Shown here: positions 43,674 to 54,962 of the stretch, piece by piece
Numbering within the stretch: position 1 is the first letter of the stretch
Layout of the letters: each line of letters begins with the position of its first letter
Assembly: GCA_028386065.3 (NCBI GenBank)
Contig: JAKUCV010003152.1
Coordinates: forward strand, 3,774-67,773
DNA: 64,000 nt
Direction: 5' to 3'
DNA from: Turnera subulata
Taxonomy: Eukaryota > Streptophyta > Magnoliopsida > Malpighiales > Passifloraceae
Program-made: the position numbers and the translations under genes
The notes under the pieces: generated by a model
Told to the model about the DNA's origin: nothing
Seen by the model: the letters and a program-made list of their open reading frames with translations, nothing else
Database searches by the model: none

Positions 43674-44647
43674 GTGGAGCTATTTATTTTTTATTCAATT
43701 TTTTAAGCTTTTCATTTCCATTTTTTAAAAATTTTTAATTTTATTCTTTTTTAATGTAAAATGATGATAATTAAGAGTTTTCCTTATAAGGGTGGTCCAA
43801 TAGTAAATAATGTATGTTAGAAATCCACTATACTAAGTTAGAGATCCATGCTTTGGTAGCGTAGGAGTACTGTATGTTGCAACACCTGATAAGACAAAGC
43901 AGGATGGCATAGGATATTGCAGACATTAAAGGGACTCATGTGAAGCATTGCTGTCCTGAATAATTATTGCTGTCAATGTAAATGGATTAGTACACAACAT
44001 ATAGGAGCTTTTTAATTTGTCAGGGGAGGGGGTGGCCATTGTTTTTAGGTTTTGTGGATCACAAGATTGACATATTGTGATTGCTTAGGCACACCCGTGA
44101 ACACCAAATTGCCTGCCTAGACTACTACTAGTGCACGAGTTTTGATTCTATGGGCGGATATTGATTGACCCACCAATAAACTATGACCCAAAGATTGCGG
44201 GCATGAAGCCAATGGTTTTAAGTTAACCTCATCATCTTCTACATCTGTTCTTATTGTCTCTCACACTTACCTCACCCATTTTCCCCAACAACCGTACATT
44301 AATTTTCCTAGTCGATTTTCAAGGCAGTGAAGTAGTTTATGAGACAGAGAACAATCAGAACATATGTCAGGTAGACCTCGTCTTAGGGGAAGCTTCTTGG
44401 GCTTGGATTGCAAGCGACATCATTGCTTGCTTGTGGGCTTGGATTCTCCATTTTCTCAATAAGGAGTCCGATAACCTTTAATTTTAAATTAGTTCATAAT
44501 ATAAAAGAGTCCAACGATATATCAGAGAAATGAGTGGAAAACACTCTACTTCTTTTCCCCCCCAATTTTTTATTCTTCCTGAGATTGGGAAAAGAAAGTA
44601 TATATTGGTGGAGATTCTATAGCTCGATACTTGTAAGATGCGTACCT

Positions 44648-44694
44648 TAAAATATTGAGCCCTTGTATCAAAAAAAAAATAAAATATTGAGCCC
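44648..44694 (+). mobile_element. Micro-insertion (TTGTATC-An)
   Basis: TAAAATATTGAGCCC at 44648-44662 and 44680-44694 flanks TTGTATC plus ten A. Confidence 0.8.
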
Positions 44695-44898
44695 AGAGAT
44701 TATGGGCTATGATAAGCACAAAGTTCAGCAGCAGAACCCACTATGGGTACCAGGCCCAAGGTGTCTGATTGTAATGTTGACTTAGTCGATCGTAATCGGA
44801 TTTTATTTCATTTTGTATGAAGCGTACTTGGGAACCATGTTAAAACATATTTTATCTCGTCTAGGCTCTAGCTACTTAGTTTTTCTCGATTCCATTAG

Positions 44899-45055
44899 GT
44901 GGTATCCGAAGCTTTGCCTCTATTGTCTAGATTCGACCCGAATCGTGCACCTGATTATGATCGGTAAGCTTCCTAATGAAGATTTTTTTGTATACAAAGG
45001 GTTCAAACTTGATACTTTATTTAAGCATAATCAAATCACTTACCATTTGGGGGTC
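44899..45055 (-). mobile_element. Diverged SINE of the family found in the ORP promoter
   Basis: On the minus strand it shows CCAAATGGTAAGTGATTTG (A-box-like), AAGTTTGAACCCTTTG (B-box-like), then ATTCGGGTCGAATCTAGAC and GCTTCGGATACC. It aligns by eye with the copies at 2979-3168 and 1180-1328. It has no A-rich tail. Confidence 0.6.
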
Positions 45056-45142
45056 TACTTAATTTGAGTGTATGATCAAGTCATCAGGATGCTACGGAAC
45101 AAAAGTCCCCATACATAACAAATAAATTTATTTAAAAATTTT

Positions 45143-45191
45143 AATCAAGCTAAGTGTGTTTTTTTTTGATACCAATCAAGCTAAGTGTGTT
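45143..45191 (-). mobile_element. Micro-insertion (GGTATC-An)
   Basis: AATCAAGCTAAGTGTGTT, a perfect 18-bp repeat, at 45143-45160 and 45174-45191 flanks TTTTTTTGATACC (minus strand GGTATCAAAAAAA). Confidence 0.83.
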
Positions 45192-45750
45192 ATGCATGGT
45201 AAACCCAATAATTACTTGAGAGGGCTTTGAATTTTAGAACTTTGCCTCTCTTTTTTTCACTTGATAGCAACAACGTTTGGTGCAATAATTAAGTTTGGTT
45301 AATTGCTCGAAGATGGGGAAACTTGACCTGGAACCCTTCAAATTGAGTGTATAGAAGGGCACAAACTAATGTTTTCTACTAAAAATTATAATTAATTAAC
45401 TAGCTACACGACCAACGTCAAATACGTATTCCTTACCATCCAATTATACTATAGTAATTAAACACTTGGCTAATAAGTTCTGGCATTATTTTTCTATTTT
45501 CCCTGTGTGACAGAAAGAGTATATATATTATCAGCATGCTGACAGAGGTATATGCTTGGATCTATCACGGGTCTTTTTCAAATGATAATTAAATTCTACT
45601 TCTCCATGTTAGTAATTAATAACCACTTTTTTTTGAAAAAAAGACAAGGTGCCAACAAGGTTTAGATTAGTTGTACAAAATGATGGATATAGATTAATCA
45701 GTTCGGAATCCATGACAGCCTGTAGATTTAATGACACAAGCAACTATTTT

Positions 45751-45793
45751 AGAAAATTTTCCTCTTTTTTTTTTTTGGTTCAGAAAATTTTCC
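45751..45793 (-). mobile_element. Micro-insertion (GAACC-An)
   Basis: AGAAAATTTTCC at 45751-45762 and 45782-45793 flanks 19 bases made of TC, a T-run and GGTTC. The T-run is two bases off the repeat edge. Confidence 0.55.
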
Positions 45794-45819
45794 CTGAAAT
45801 TTTAACTATAATGATGTCT

Positions 45820-46095
45820 CTTTGGCTTATTTGAAAGCCAAATTCTTAATTAGCCTTGCGGTATATTTGTGTGTTGACTGGTGGGATTTCAGTTGCAATA
45901 ATTCATCACTCTTTCTCCAGAAAGCAAAGAAAAATGCAATTCACATTTGGCTTAATTGGAAGCAAATTGTTTGACTTCTGGGACATTTTTGTTTTGATTA
46001 GCCACATTTCACGCATCCAACCCACTGCAAAATAGATATTTCACATCCATTTTTTCTCTGGAAACAAAAGAAAAATGCAATTCGCATGATCAGAT
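45820..46095. repeat. Diverged tandem duplication, about 140-bp period
   Basis: Two blocks begin TTTGGCTTATTTGAAAGC and TTTGGCTTAATTGGAAGC. They end in AAAGAAAAATGCAATTCACA and AAAGAAAAATGCAATTCGCA. The middle parts are strongly diverged. Confidence 0.6.
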
Positions 46096-47487
46096 GAGAA
46101 AATTTCTGAAGATTTTATGCCTTACATTTTCACATACGATTTGAAGTGTGAAATCTTACAAGTAGCGCACTCATTACTCTCCAACCAAAGTCATCAACTT
46201 CCAGGCCATTTTTGAATAGTTTCTACATTTTTAAAAAAGAGAGAATATGATAATAAATAAAAATTACTGACAAAAAAGAAAAAAAAAAGAGAAACTTCCA
46301 AGAAATCCAAACAATTCAGATGGCTGACATTCACCAAAGACTTCAATTTTTTCCTTAGATATTCCTTCTTGAAGAAAGATTGTGCTCCACGTATTTCTGT
46401 CAAAAACAAAAAAACGAAAAAACGAAAAAGCATTGACATTTATAAGTCCGTACAAAGAAAAAAAATTAAGGTCTTATGAATCTACTAGCAAGTAACATCA
46501 AGCACCACAAACAGGAATTTCTGACATTAAGAAGGATTCAACATCCCAAGGTTTCAACAAAAATACAAATTTATCTTGGTTGTATACATCATATCCTCCA
46601 ACCTTTTGACAGGGATCAATCGATCATAGTAAAACATTAAGTGGAATCTTCCTTTGTGGATGTTACTAATTTTCTGTCGGCTACACATCAAGACAAGAAT
46701 TGTTGACCTCGACCCAAAACTCAAAAGCATTGAATCGTTAACATACATCCATTTACGACTTGGCTAGAATATTTTCCTCCCCAATTGTTGCTTAAAAGAG
46801 ATCAAGATCACATCCTATAATGCGATCCCAAGATTTGATGTGGACTCAAATATTAGCAATAAATTAGTTACTAAGGCCGTGTGGTGGAGATAATGATGGC
46901 TCCACAGGGTGTGAATGGAAGGAAAAATTAACGAATCATGACAATGATTTTACGTTGATTTATTAGGCCGAATTGCATAATTTGATGAAAATCGGCAGTG
47001 GAGCCCATGGCTGGTTCTAGGGGTAGCCCGTGACACTCCAATCCAGGAGGTAACTTCCACTACCGCACAGAAAAGGCCAAAATGGAAAGTCTATTGGGGG
47101 CACAAGTTGAGGGAACACTGGCCTAGTTTAATTTGACTAAGCAAATGCATAGGAGTCACTTCATGCTTAATCAGAAACTAACTAACCTCTTTTGTTTTAC
47201 CCCTGTGGTGATTAACATATATAATCGACTAATTAATAATTGTCCCTAACGGAAGATTTGGTTTGTAGTGGGTATGAATACCTCGTCCATTTGGTGGTTT
47301 TTGGGCCTCAAAGGGTATATATTGACACCTGAAAAGATCTCATTTGAATAGATATCTCCTCCACTTCAAGTGAAAATTTGGAGAAATAAGTTTCACTTAT
47401 TCTAAGTGATGATTGGGTATATAATATGGTTGGTAATGTATTTAGGAAGCTGCTTTTAGGACAAAGCAGAAACTAATATTTAGTAAT

Positions 47488-47532
47488 AACTTTATCATAT
47501 ACTTTCCATCGAAAAAAAAAAAACTTTATCAT
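47488..47532 (+). mobile_element. Micro-insertion (TTTCCATCG-An)
   Basis: AACTTTATCAT at 47488-47498 and 47522-47532 flanks 23 bases ending CTTTCCATCG plus an A-run. Confidence 0.65.
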
Positions 47533-48245
47533 GGATTTTTACATCTTTTTTTTTTTTATAAAAAGTGTAGGAAGTAATCGAATACTAAATCAGAAGATAT
47601 TATTTGTGTGTATCATAAATATATGTAAGGAAATTATTTGTAACTTTTTTTTTCACTTATCTAATAATAATATGCACTCCTGCCAATAAAAAAAATGCAC
47701 TGGTCCTGCAAAATGCAGCACAGTATTGCAACTCACAGAACTCACGGATATAACAGAGCCTAGCTACGTGGAGCAAAATATTGAAGTACACTTGCATTAC
47801 GTGCATGCTTCTTGATTTCAAGTTGAAAGCAGCAAATATAAAAAAATAAATTGATAGTAGAATTAGTCAAACACACGGTGATAGACAGGACTAAACAGTG
47901 GTAGCTAGCCTTAGTCGTAGGATTTGATGTAAAATGAGTAAATAACAGCATAATTATCTGCACCTTTAGCCTATCAAAAGTTTTGAAATCCTGTTGTTAA
48001 GTCCAGTAAAATGAACATCTCACAAGCTAAGCCTTATTGTTCTTATTATGCTTGAACCAGAGGGAAAAAGAAAAGCCTTGTTGTCCTGAAGTCTTTTTTT
48101 TTTATGCTAATTATCAATACGGCGTATATATAGACAGAATCGTGAACTCAGGGTTAGAATATATTAATTCAGATGTGTTTTGGAAAAAAAAAATGAATTG
48201 TTGTTTCAAATGAACTGATGTTTTCGACTTGATTTTTGGCTTCAT

Positions 48246-48351
48246 GAATTGCCAAATAAACAAAAAACCAAGAATTGCGTAGATTATTAATTAATAATGA
48301 ATTGCCAAATAAACGAAATACCAAGAATTGCGTAGATTATTAATTAATAAT
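48246..48351. repeat. Tandem duplication, 53-bp period, two copies
   Basis: GAATTGCCAAATAAAC starts at 48246 and 48299. Both copies continue through AAGAATTGCGTAGATTATTA to TTAATTAATAATGA with two or three differences. Confidence 0.88.
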
Positions 48352-48615
48352 GATTGGGCTTCATCACTTGCGAATCAGAAGATAAAAATTATCCCACTAG
48401 TATATATAATCATCTTTAGTGAATTAGTGAGGTGACTCCTATAACAGAAAATGACAATTCGTTTGGGGTCAAAATGATTGAAATTTCTTTTTCTTGTTAT
48501 AGCATATATATCCTAATTCAAAAAAAGCAACTTGGTATGGTTTTTTCAATGACAGTGAAACCACGGAGAAAGTGGCCATATATCAAATTCGCAGAAGAAA
48601 CAGGAGTGGTGTTTA

Positions 48616-48666
48616 ATCAGCCGATTTCTTTTTTTTTTTTTGATGCGACATCAGCCGATTTCTTTT
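48616..48666 (-). mobile_element. Micro-insertion (GTCGCATC-An)
   Basis: ATCAGCCGATTTCTTTT at 48616-48632 and 48650-48666 flanks 17 bases, a T-run then TGATGCGAC (minus strand GTCGCATCA plus A-run). Confidence 0.75.
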
Positions 48667-49250
48667 GTTTTACTGTTGTTTCGATTAATTCCTTACACGG
48701 TTTCATACCATAACATGCAGGAAAAGATTGATAAGGGCAGATCATGTCCAAATTACCTGTGAAAGTATTTGCTCATGTTATTATATGGAGATTAGTGTAA
48801 TGACAAATAACCAACCCCAAAATATAACACTCAATAAAAAGTGGGCAGAGTGCTAATTTACTTTGCAACTTAACTAGAAATGTGGAATCAGACAAAGGGA
48901 AGGCAGGAGAACTATTATTCCTCGTAAATAAGTCCAGTTTAACTTTCCCATACATGACTCAGTACTTATAACTAAGAAACTGCCAGTGCCAGAAATTTTG
49001 CTACGCTAGAGATATATGGATCCATAGAAATGGCCGGTACTACGGCAATGAACATGGCAAATGGATAGATACATATAATTACTCTAAAAATATACCCACA
49101 CAAGCATCCAAAAGATTGCCTAAAATTCTACCTGTCTTGTGCCAGCTAAAATCCCAAGAGCACACATGGGTTCGCGGCTATATTCTATATTATTTTTCCT
49201 TCATCGTTTTCCTGATATATCACCTTGGACCGAATGGCCCTCCATGAACA

Positions 49251-49260
49251 CTATAAAACC
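49251..49260 (+). promoter_or_regulatory. TATA box of the 49383-49793 gene
   Basis: CTATAAAACC lies about 130 bases upstream of the ATG. Confidence 0.65.
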
Positions 49261-49382
49261 CCACCCTGCACTCCCTATCCCCTCACCCACCGAATATAGC
49301 TTCTACTAGCTTGTAGTGATCACTAGAGAGCAGCCGCTATATCCTAAATATAGTGCAAAAGCAAACACTTGCCACTTCCAAA

Positions 49383-49793
49383 ATGGCCGCTTCCAAAACC
49401 ACCGCTTCCCTTGCTCTCTTTCTTGCACTCAACCTCCTCTTCTTCTCCCTTGTCACTGCATGTGGTGGGGGCTGCCCTTCTCCTAAGCCCAAGCCCAAGC
49501 CCAAGCCAACACCAACCCCATCACCTCCCTCTGGGAAATGCCCTATTGATGCACTTAAGCTAGGTGTGTGCGCTAATGTGCTCGGTTCCCTGCTAAACAT
49601 CACCATTGGTGACCCACCAGTGAAGCCTTGCTGCACTGTCATCAATGGCCTGCTTGATCTTGAAGCTGCTCTCTGCCTTTGCACTGCTCTAAAGGCTAAC
49701 GTCTTGGGCCTTAACCTTAACATCCCACTTTCCCTAAGCTTGCTTCTCAACGTCTGCTCAAAGGATGTTCCCAAGGGCTTCCAGTGTCCTTGA
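49383..49793 (+). CDS. Hybrid proline-rich protein with eight-cysteine motif (DC2.15-like)
   Basis: This is a single exon for 136 aa. It has a signal peptide ([20 protein letters not shown]) and a Lys-Pro repeat ([17 protein letters not shown]). The eight-cysteine domain has [25 protein letters not shown] and GFQC. A secreted cell-wall or lipid-transfer-like role is inferred from family. The ATG at 49383 (MAASKTT) is chosen because the frame upstream has only a GTG, and because the signal peptide starts there. Of the three eight-cysteine genes in the window it most closely resembles 43167-43574 ([22 protein letters not shown]). Confidence 0.93.
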   Translation: MAASKTTASLALFLALNLLFFSLVTACGGGCPSPKPKPKPKPTPTPSPPSGKCPIDALKLGVCANVLGSLLNITIGDPPVKPCCTVINGLLDLEAALCLCTALKANVLGLNLNIPLSLSLLLNVCSKDVPKGFQCP

Positions 49794-52561
49794 ACATATA
49801 TATATTTATGATTCCATATTGTGATTTCCTTTTTCTTTCCTAGCTTTGCATGTCGTTTACGTGTTTATAAAAGTCTGGTGAAATTTTCTGTGTCATGTGT
49901 ATTTCAGGGGTTAACTGCTTGTTTTCCCTTTGCTTAGACTTTTTTTGGTTTTGTGGGATTGGCTTGAGTTCGTCTAGCTTCTCAAGTGATGTGTCCTTTT
50001 AATTTATGAGCTTCTGTTGGAAATAAAAAGTTGATTTTACTTGTTTACTATATATATAGTTCTGATCAACATAATTACGATGGCTGCTATATCTTAATGA
50101 TGAAAATAGTACACTGCCAAATCCCCATGAATCAGACCTAGCTAGCAAGCTACCTTTTGCATGATTTGCTGGTAAATCATCATCATTTAAACAAAAATAT
50201 GATTAAGTACTTTGTTTCTTCTCATAAATCACATCACTTAGCCATCATAACTTATATATATAATACATGGGCAAGAAAAAAAATTGCTATAAGATGTGTT
50301 CCTAATCAATAACAACAAACAGACTAGTGTCCCACTTAGTGGATGGTGGTGAGATGCAAGACCAGGGGTGTCTCAATCAATCTGAAAATGTTGTTTTTAT
50401 TCCTTTTTATTTCTTTCAATGTCAGGAGGCAATGCCGCCTAGCAATGTAATTTTAGAAAGTCAATTGATGCTACCACCACAGAGCGTCCAGCCCGTGACT
50501 TGAAAAAAAAAAGAGGTTGGTGATAGGAATTTTTGCAGCCTCACATGAATATATCAAGCAAATAAAATTTTCATTTCAGTCCAGACAGAATAAAGCAAAG
50601 AATCTGTCGTTTATTGTTTGATTTGATGATACCAACATTCTTCAGTTCAAGGAATAATTAACCATGATCATGATACGCGGGATGTATATAATTTCATGTG
50701 GTCAAGAAATTAATCATGATGATCGATGATCCAATAGCCTTTGGATCATATGATTCCATCTCCATTATTAGAGGGGTAGGGCTTCAGATTTAACAACCAA
50801 TTAGTTAATGCTTAGTATGTGCTAAAACCATAAAATTTAATTGTAGAGGGAGGCCGAAATTAAATGGCATCACATATATGCAACTTCAAGAAATTAACCC
50901 AATTATCAACTGCCGCGTTTCTCTGTTGTGATTTTGTTTCGTGACAATTGTTTGAGGTTTATATTGTTCCGCTTAATGTTTATTAGTACGAATCTAGGGA
51001 CATGATCTTTCTAGACGACGTCCCTCCATTATCTACTAAAGGGGGAAATTCGCCGGTCATCTAACTGGAGGAATAATTTTATTTTGAACATAATATGAGC
51101 CTGTAATTGGTAGGATTGAACTTAAGCGATGCGTTTTGGCTATCTGGGTCTGAAATCCATATTCGGTTCGATTACATCAAAACCTCGGTTAACAAAATAA
51201 AGAAAAGAAACAAGAGACTGAGTCTTCTCTCGTCGTATTTTCTTCGTCTCTAGGGAAATGTGCCGCTGTTTATTAGGCTTTCTCTTTCTCTCTTGTATGC
51301 TCCCCCATGTAAAACTGAGACATCTAACTCTTGTATTGGGCTAATAATAGGAGATAGTCCATTATCATGAGCAGAAGAGTAGATAAAGGGAAATATGGAT
51401 CATCTTTTGATCGATGAAAGCTGTTATTTCGAAACGCCTTCGATCGTCCGACGTCCATCACTTTTAATTGGTTTGATACTCATTTGAGATTTAATTTTAA
51501 CACCATTAATGTAATGTTGCCATTCTTTTTAAGACAACAAACTAGAGATACTGCAGTCCATGTGAAATAAACAGTAAGGGCACTAGCGTCAGAATGATAA
51601 CATAAGAGAGCCGTGCATAATCGGCTACAAAGTACAAAAAGATTTGCACATAATGAATCAATTCTAAATGACAAATAGTGATTAATAAAATGAAAGTTCA
51701 AATTAAAATAGTGCATAGTTAGAGAAAGGGACGACGTGGGTTCCTTTATGTAAACGAGAAGAGGACTCCTGCCATTTCTCATATCAAGTGATAAAAATTT
51801 AATTTTTGTTTGCTTGGGAGAAAACTTAATTAGTAAAACAAGCTGTACGTGGATTATACATAGGTGGATAGTTAATCAAGTGCAAAAGGCCAATTATAGC
51901 TTTTGATTAGCTAATATGGACGCCATAATTTCTTTTTTACGCCAAAAAAACCTCAGAGTTCAGCTGAAACACGAAGCCAACCAAAATTATAAAATACATT
52001 ACAACTGCTCGGTGGACCATCATATATATAATTTCAGACCCGTGAACCATTTGTTGCATATATGTATCATTATGGACAGATGTGAAGCGAGTCCTTTCAG
52101 CTCAAAGTGGAAGCAATTTCAATAATATGCTCATTAACTTGACTCTAGGGGCAAAACTTTAGTATTATTGATAACGATAAGTGGCTCCCATGCAAGTTGG
52201 GAAATATAATCATTCATCTCTAGTACAAGATTTGTAATAAACTACTTACTACCTAATTTACCAAATTGAAATCCATTCACAGATCTAGTAATTTTGCCGC
52301 AGATGGATTGGTGTCACCAAATGGGTCCAATGTGTTCAAGAAATGAGAAGGGACCATATTGCACACCCACAAACGCCTAATTTCAGCTGTCCCCCTACAC
52401 CTATAGGTCATATACTACTGTTTAATTTGATTTTTTAGAAGTGAGATCTTGAGATTCAAGACCTTTATCACTTAGGTCCAAGAAAACTTTGATGTTTTTT
52501 TTTGATACTAGGAAAAAAAAAAGAAGCCGTCCAACCCAAAATGTTTAATATATGTCGAGTT

Positions 52562-52608
52562 AGATAGTTTCATGGATATATTTATCAAAAAGATAGTTTC
52601 ATGGATAT
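52562..52608 (+). mobile_element. Micro-insertion of 11 bases (ATTTATC-A4)
   Basis: AGATAGTTTCATGGATAT, a perfect 18-bp repeat, at 52562-52579 and 52591-52608 flanks ATTTATCAAAA. It is the shortest insert in the window. Confidence 0.75.
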
Positions 52609-53087
52609 TGTCTTCTCACTAAGATGGTGCACTGTAAACCCTAAAACATATTAATGGTGATCCACCGTTTTCTCCACTACGTCTGGTGCATGGCCGAAAA
52701 TGGGAATATTCGCAAGGGCCCTATGTATTCACTCACTCCTGCAAAAAGTTTCAATTATTGACCATGCATGTGAAACATTTTGTTTGGTATAACCAACAAA
52801 CGTTAATAAAATTCCGGACTCCCGAACAGGATAAACATCAAATTTCGCACCACACATAGATTAAAGAATCTCATTACGAAATTCGAGTTAGCTCCATTTT
52901 ATTAGCTTAAAGTCAAACCATTTGAATTTCTTATTTAATATGGTAAATTTTTTGACATAGGTTCAATTATACCCACATACATATGTACTGCTTTGTATTG
53001 CACCCGTTATTGGCAAAATTAGATTTCCCTTGATAAAGAGTTGAAGTTCTTGAAGTGCAGCTAGGAGATCAAGCATAATATACTTAC

Positions 53088-53128
53088 AGATCTCATGTTA
53101 TTTCTACAAAAAAAAAGATCTCATGTTA
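53088..53128 (+). mobile_element. Micro-insertion (TTTCTAC-An)
   Basis: AGATCTCATGTTA at 53088-53100 and 53116-53128 flanks TTTCTAC plus eight A. Confidence 0.75.
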
Positions 53129-53380
53129 ATCAATTAACAACGTTGAAATTAAACGTAAAGCACCATCACTAAAAATTACAACTCATACATTCCCCTCATT
53201 ATATGTCATGAGTCATGACAAACCAATTAAGAGAAACAAACGGATCCAAACTCTAAATCATGAAGACCCCAAAGGATTAAGTGAAAACCCAATAACAAGA
53301 AAGAGCAACCATGCATGCAATTTTGTGTCCTGATCGTATCCTCTCGATCAGGAACTGACCCTTATTGATGAGCTACCGTC

Positions 53381-54184
53381 TTATGATAGAGGAGGACAAA
53401 TGAAACCAGGAGGAGGGTTCATTCCACAGGTGATCAAAACTTGAAGAGCAAGAGGAATGAAGATGTTGAGGTTAAGAAGCTTAAGCCTTATGGTGGTGCA
53501 AAGACAAATAGCTGCTTCTAGCTCCAGCAATCCTTTAAGCACAGGACAACAAACATTCTCCACTGGATTTCCCAACCCAATGTGCACCAACCCTCCTAGC
53601 ACATCCACACACGCCCCGAGTTTAAGTGCATTGATTGGACAAGTAGGTTGCGGTGAGGGAGGAGGGAAAAGCCCTGGAATACCTCCTCCTCCTCCGCTTC
53701 CACCACCACCTCCTCCTCCACTTCCTCCACCACCACCGCCGCCACCACCTCCACTACCACCCCCGCCAGTTCCAGGAGGGCCGCCAGTGTATGGTGGGTA
53801 GCCGCCTGAAGGAGGGGAAGGTGTCACCACAGGAGGGTTTACTATAGGTGGCCTAGTCACAGGAGGGTTAGGAATAACAGGAGGTGTTACGACAGGAGGG
53901 TATACAATTGGTGGCCTCACTGCTGGTGGGTGTTTTGGCGGCTTCGATGAAGGAGGTTTCTTACCACCGCCACTCCCACCACCACCACCACCACCACCAC
54001 CGCCGCCGCCGCCGCCACCGTGGTGCGGCGGATGTGGGTTGGGAATCTTGGGGTGTGTGGGGTGTGATGGGCGGCTAGGTGGGTGTGGCTGGGTGCAAGG
54101 GACACAAGCATAGATGGGAGGCAAAGATATTGTCATGAAGATCATGTAGATGAAGAGCATGGCTGCAACCTTTGATGAACCCAT
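53381..54184 (-). CDS. Long hybrid proline/glycine-rich protein with eight-cysteine motif
   Basis: This is a single exon for 267 aa. The signal peptide is at about 1-26 (MLFIYMIFMTISLPPIYA). A Pro/His-rich block follows (HPPSRPSHPTHPKIPNPHPP). Then come a first poly-Gly tract, a PP[IV]V-type repeat region (PPIVYPPVVTPPVIPNPPV, PPIVNPPVVTPSPP) and a second Gly tract broken by Ser. The eight-cysteine domain is at about 183-267 (CPINALKLGACVDVLGG, VCC, ICLC, LITCG, FIC). This layout matches the longer plant 36-kDa proline-rich / HyPRP proteins of the cell wall. The CCN/GGN triplet tracts may vary in length between alleles. The ATG at 54184 follows a TATA box at 54254-54265. Confidence 0.92.
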   Translation of the reverse strand: MGSSKVAAMLFIYMIFMTISLPPIYACVPCTQPHPPSRPSHPTHPKIPNPHPPHHGGGGGGGGGGGGGGGSGGGKKPPSSKPPKHPPAVRPPIVYPPVVTPPVIPNPPVTRPPIVNPPVVTPSPPSGGYPPYTGGPPGTGGGGSGGGGGGGGGGSGGGGGGGSGGGGGIPGLFPPPSPQPTCPINALKLGACVDVLGGLVHIGLGNPVENVCCPVLKGLLELEAAICLCTTIRLKLLNLNIFIPLALQVLITCGMNPPPGFICPPLS

Positions 54185-54253
54185 GACTTAGGGTTCTTAT
54201 GAAAGTATTTTTTTTACTCTTAGGTCATGGGTTTTTGATAAGATCATATAAGG

Positions 54254-54265
54254 GTTTATATAGCC
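54254..54265 (-). promoter_or_regulatory. TATA box of the 53381-54184 gene
   Basis: GGCTATATAAAC on the minus strand lies about 70 bases upstream of the ATG. Confidence 0.65.
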
Positions 54266-54915
54266 GAAATGTTTTACCATCCCGTGAGTGGGGTGTGGTG
54301 CATTTATGACCCCAAGTTGGATACAGCACTGTAGTAAGGCGAACTCCAAGAGATTTATTTTGAAATGAAATATGAGAATTTTGGAGTCTTGTTGGTCATT
54401 TGCAAACTTCAATGTCTAGTCCGTGACTGTGGCTCAGAAATTTGTTGCATTCCGGAAATTAGTGACAATATTTCTGTAAATGGTTGGCTAGCTCTCTCTT
54501 TCTGCTTCTTGATTAATTTTCATTAGTCCTTTTAATGTAAATTCTCTATTCAGTATTCTTTCCTTTTAATTTTTTTTCCTTTTCTTTGGCCGGTTTCTTC
54601 TGTTATAGATTGACATCATGAGAAAGAGCTACAGATCTGAAATTGTAAAAAATCTCTATTTTCTTTCTTTTTGTGTAATTGTGAACAGTCTGTGGCTGAG
54701 GTAGCTGAACACGAGTCCCCCTTTTACATGTAAGCCAGCTGGAGTCCAGAATCCCTGTTAGATTGCAAAGGACTGCATGTGACAAATTTTCTTGAATTTT
54801 ATGTAGCCCAACTCAAGTTTTTCTTTAATTAAGAAATTAAAAAAGAAGGAATAGAAATTACTTACACTCAGCTAATACGTAAACCTCCAATTGACGGCAA
54901 TTTTCAAAGTAACAT

Positions 54916-54962
54916 AACTATAACATCAATATTAGCATAAAGGAAAAACTATAACATCAATA
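54916..54962 (+). mobile_element. Micro-insertion (TTAGCATAAAGGAAA)
   Basis: AACTATAACATCAATA at 54916-54931 and 54947-54962 flanks TTAGCATAAAGGAAA. The end motif TTAGCATA recurs elsewhere in the window, but the tail here contains GG. Confidence 0.68.

Larger units (their letters stand above)
43575..49382. other. Intergenic between the first two eight-cysteine genes
   Basis: This is 5.8 kb of AT-rich DNA without a supported gene. It contains a SINE (44899-45055), five micro-insertions, a diverged tandem duplication (about 45820-46095) and a 53-bp tandem duplication (48246-48351). Confidence 0.5.
49794..53380. other. Intergenic between the second and third eight-cysteine genes
   Basis: This is AT-rich, with no supported gene. 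It contains two strong micro-insertions (52562-52608 and 53088-53128). AATAAAAAG near 50022 may be the polyadenylation signal of the upstream gene. Confidence 0.5.

Noticed and set aside
47670..47700. ATGCACT repeat around an A-run
   Set aside because: A 7-8 base repeat is too short to separate from chance in AT-rich DNA.
53457..53801. Poly-proline open frame opposite the long HyPRP gene
   Set aside because: It is the antisense of glycine codons; the opposite strand has signal peptide and eight-cysteine motif.
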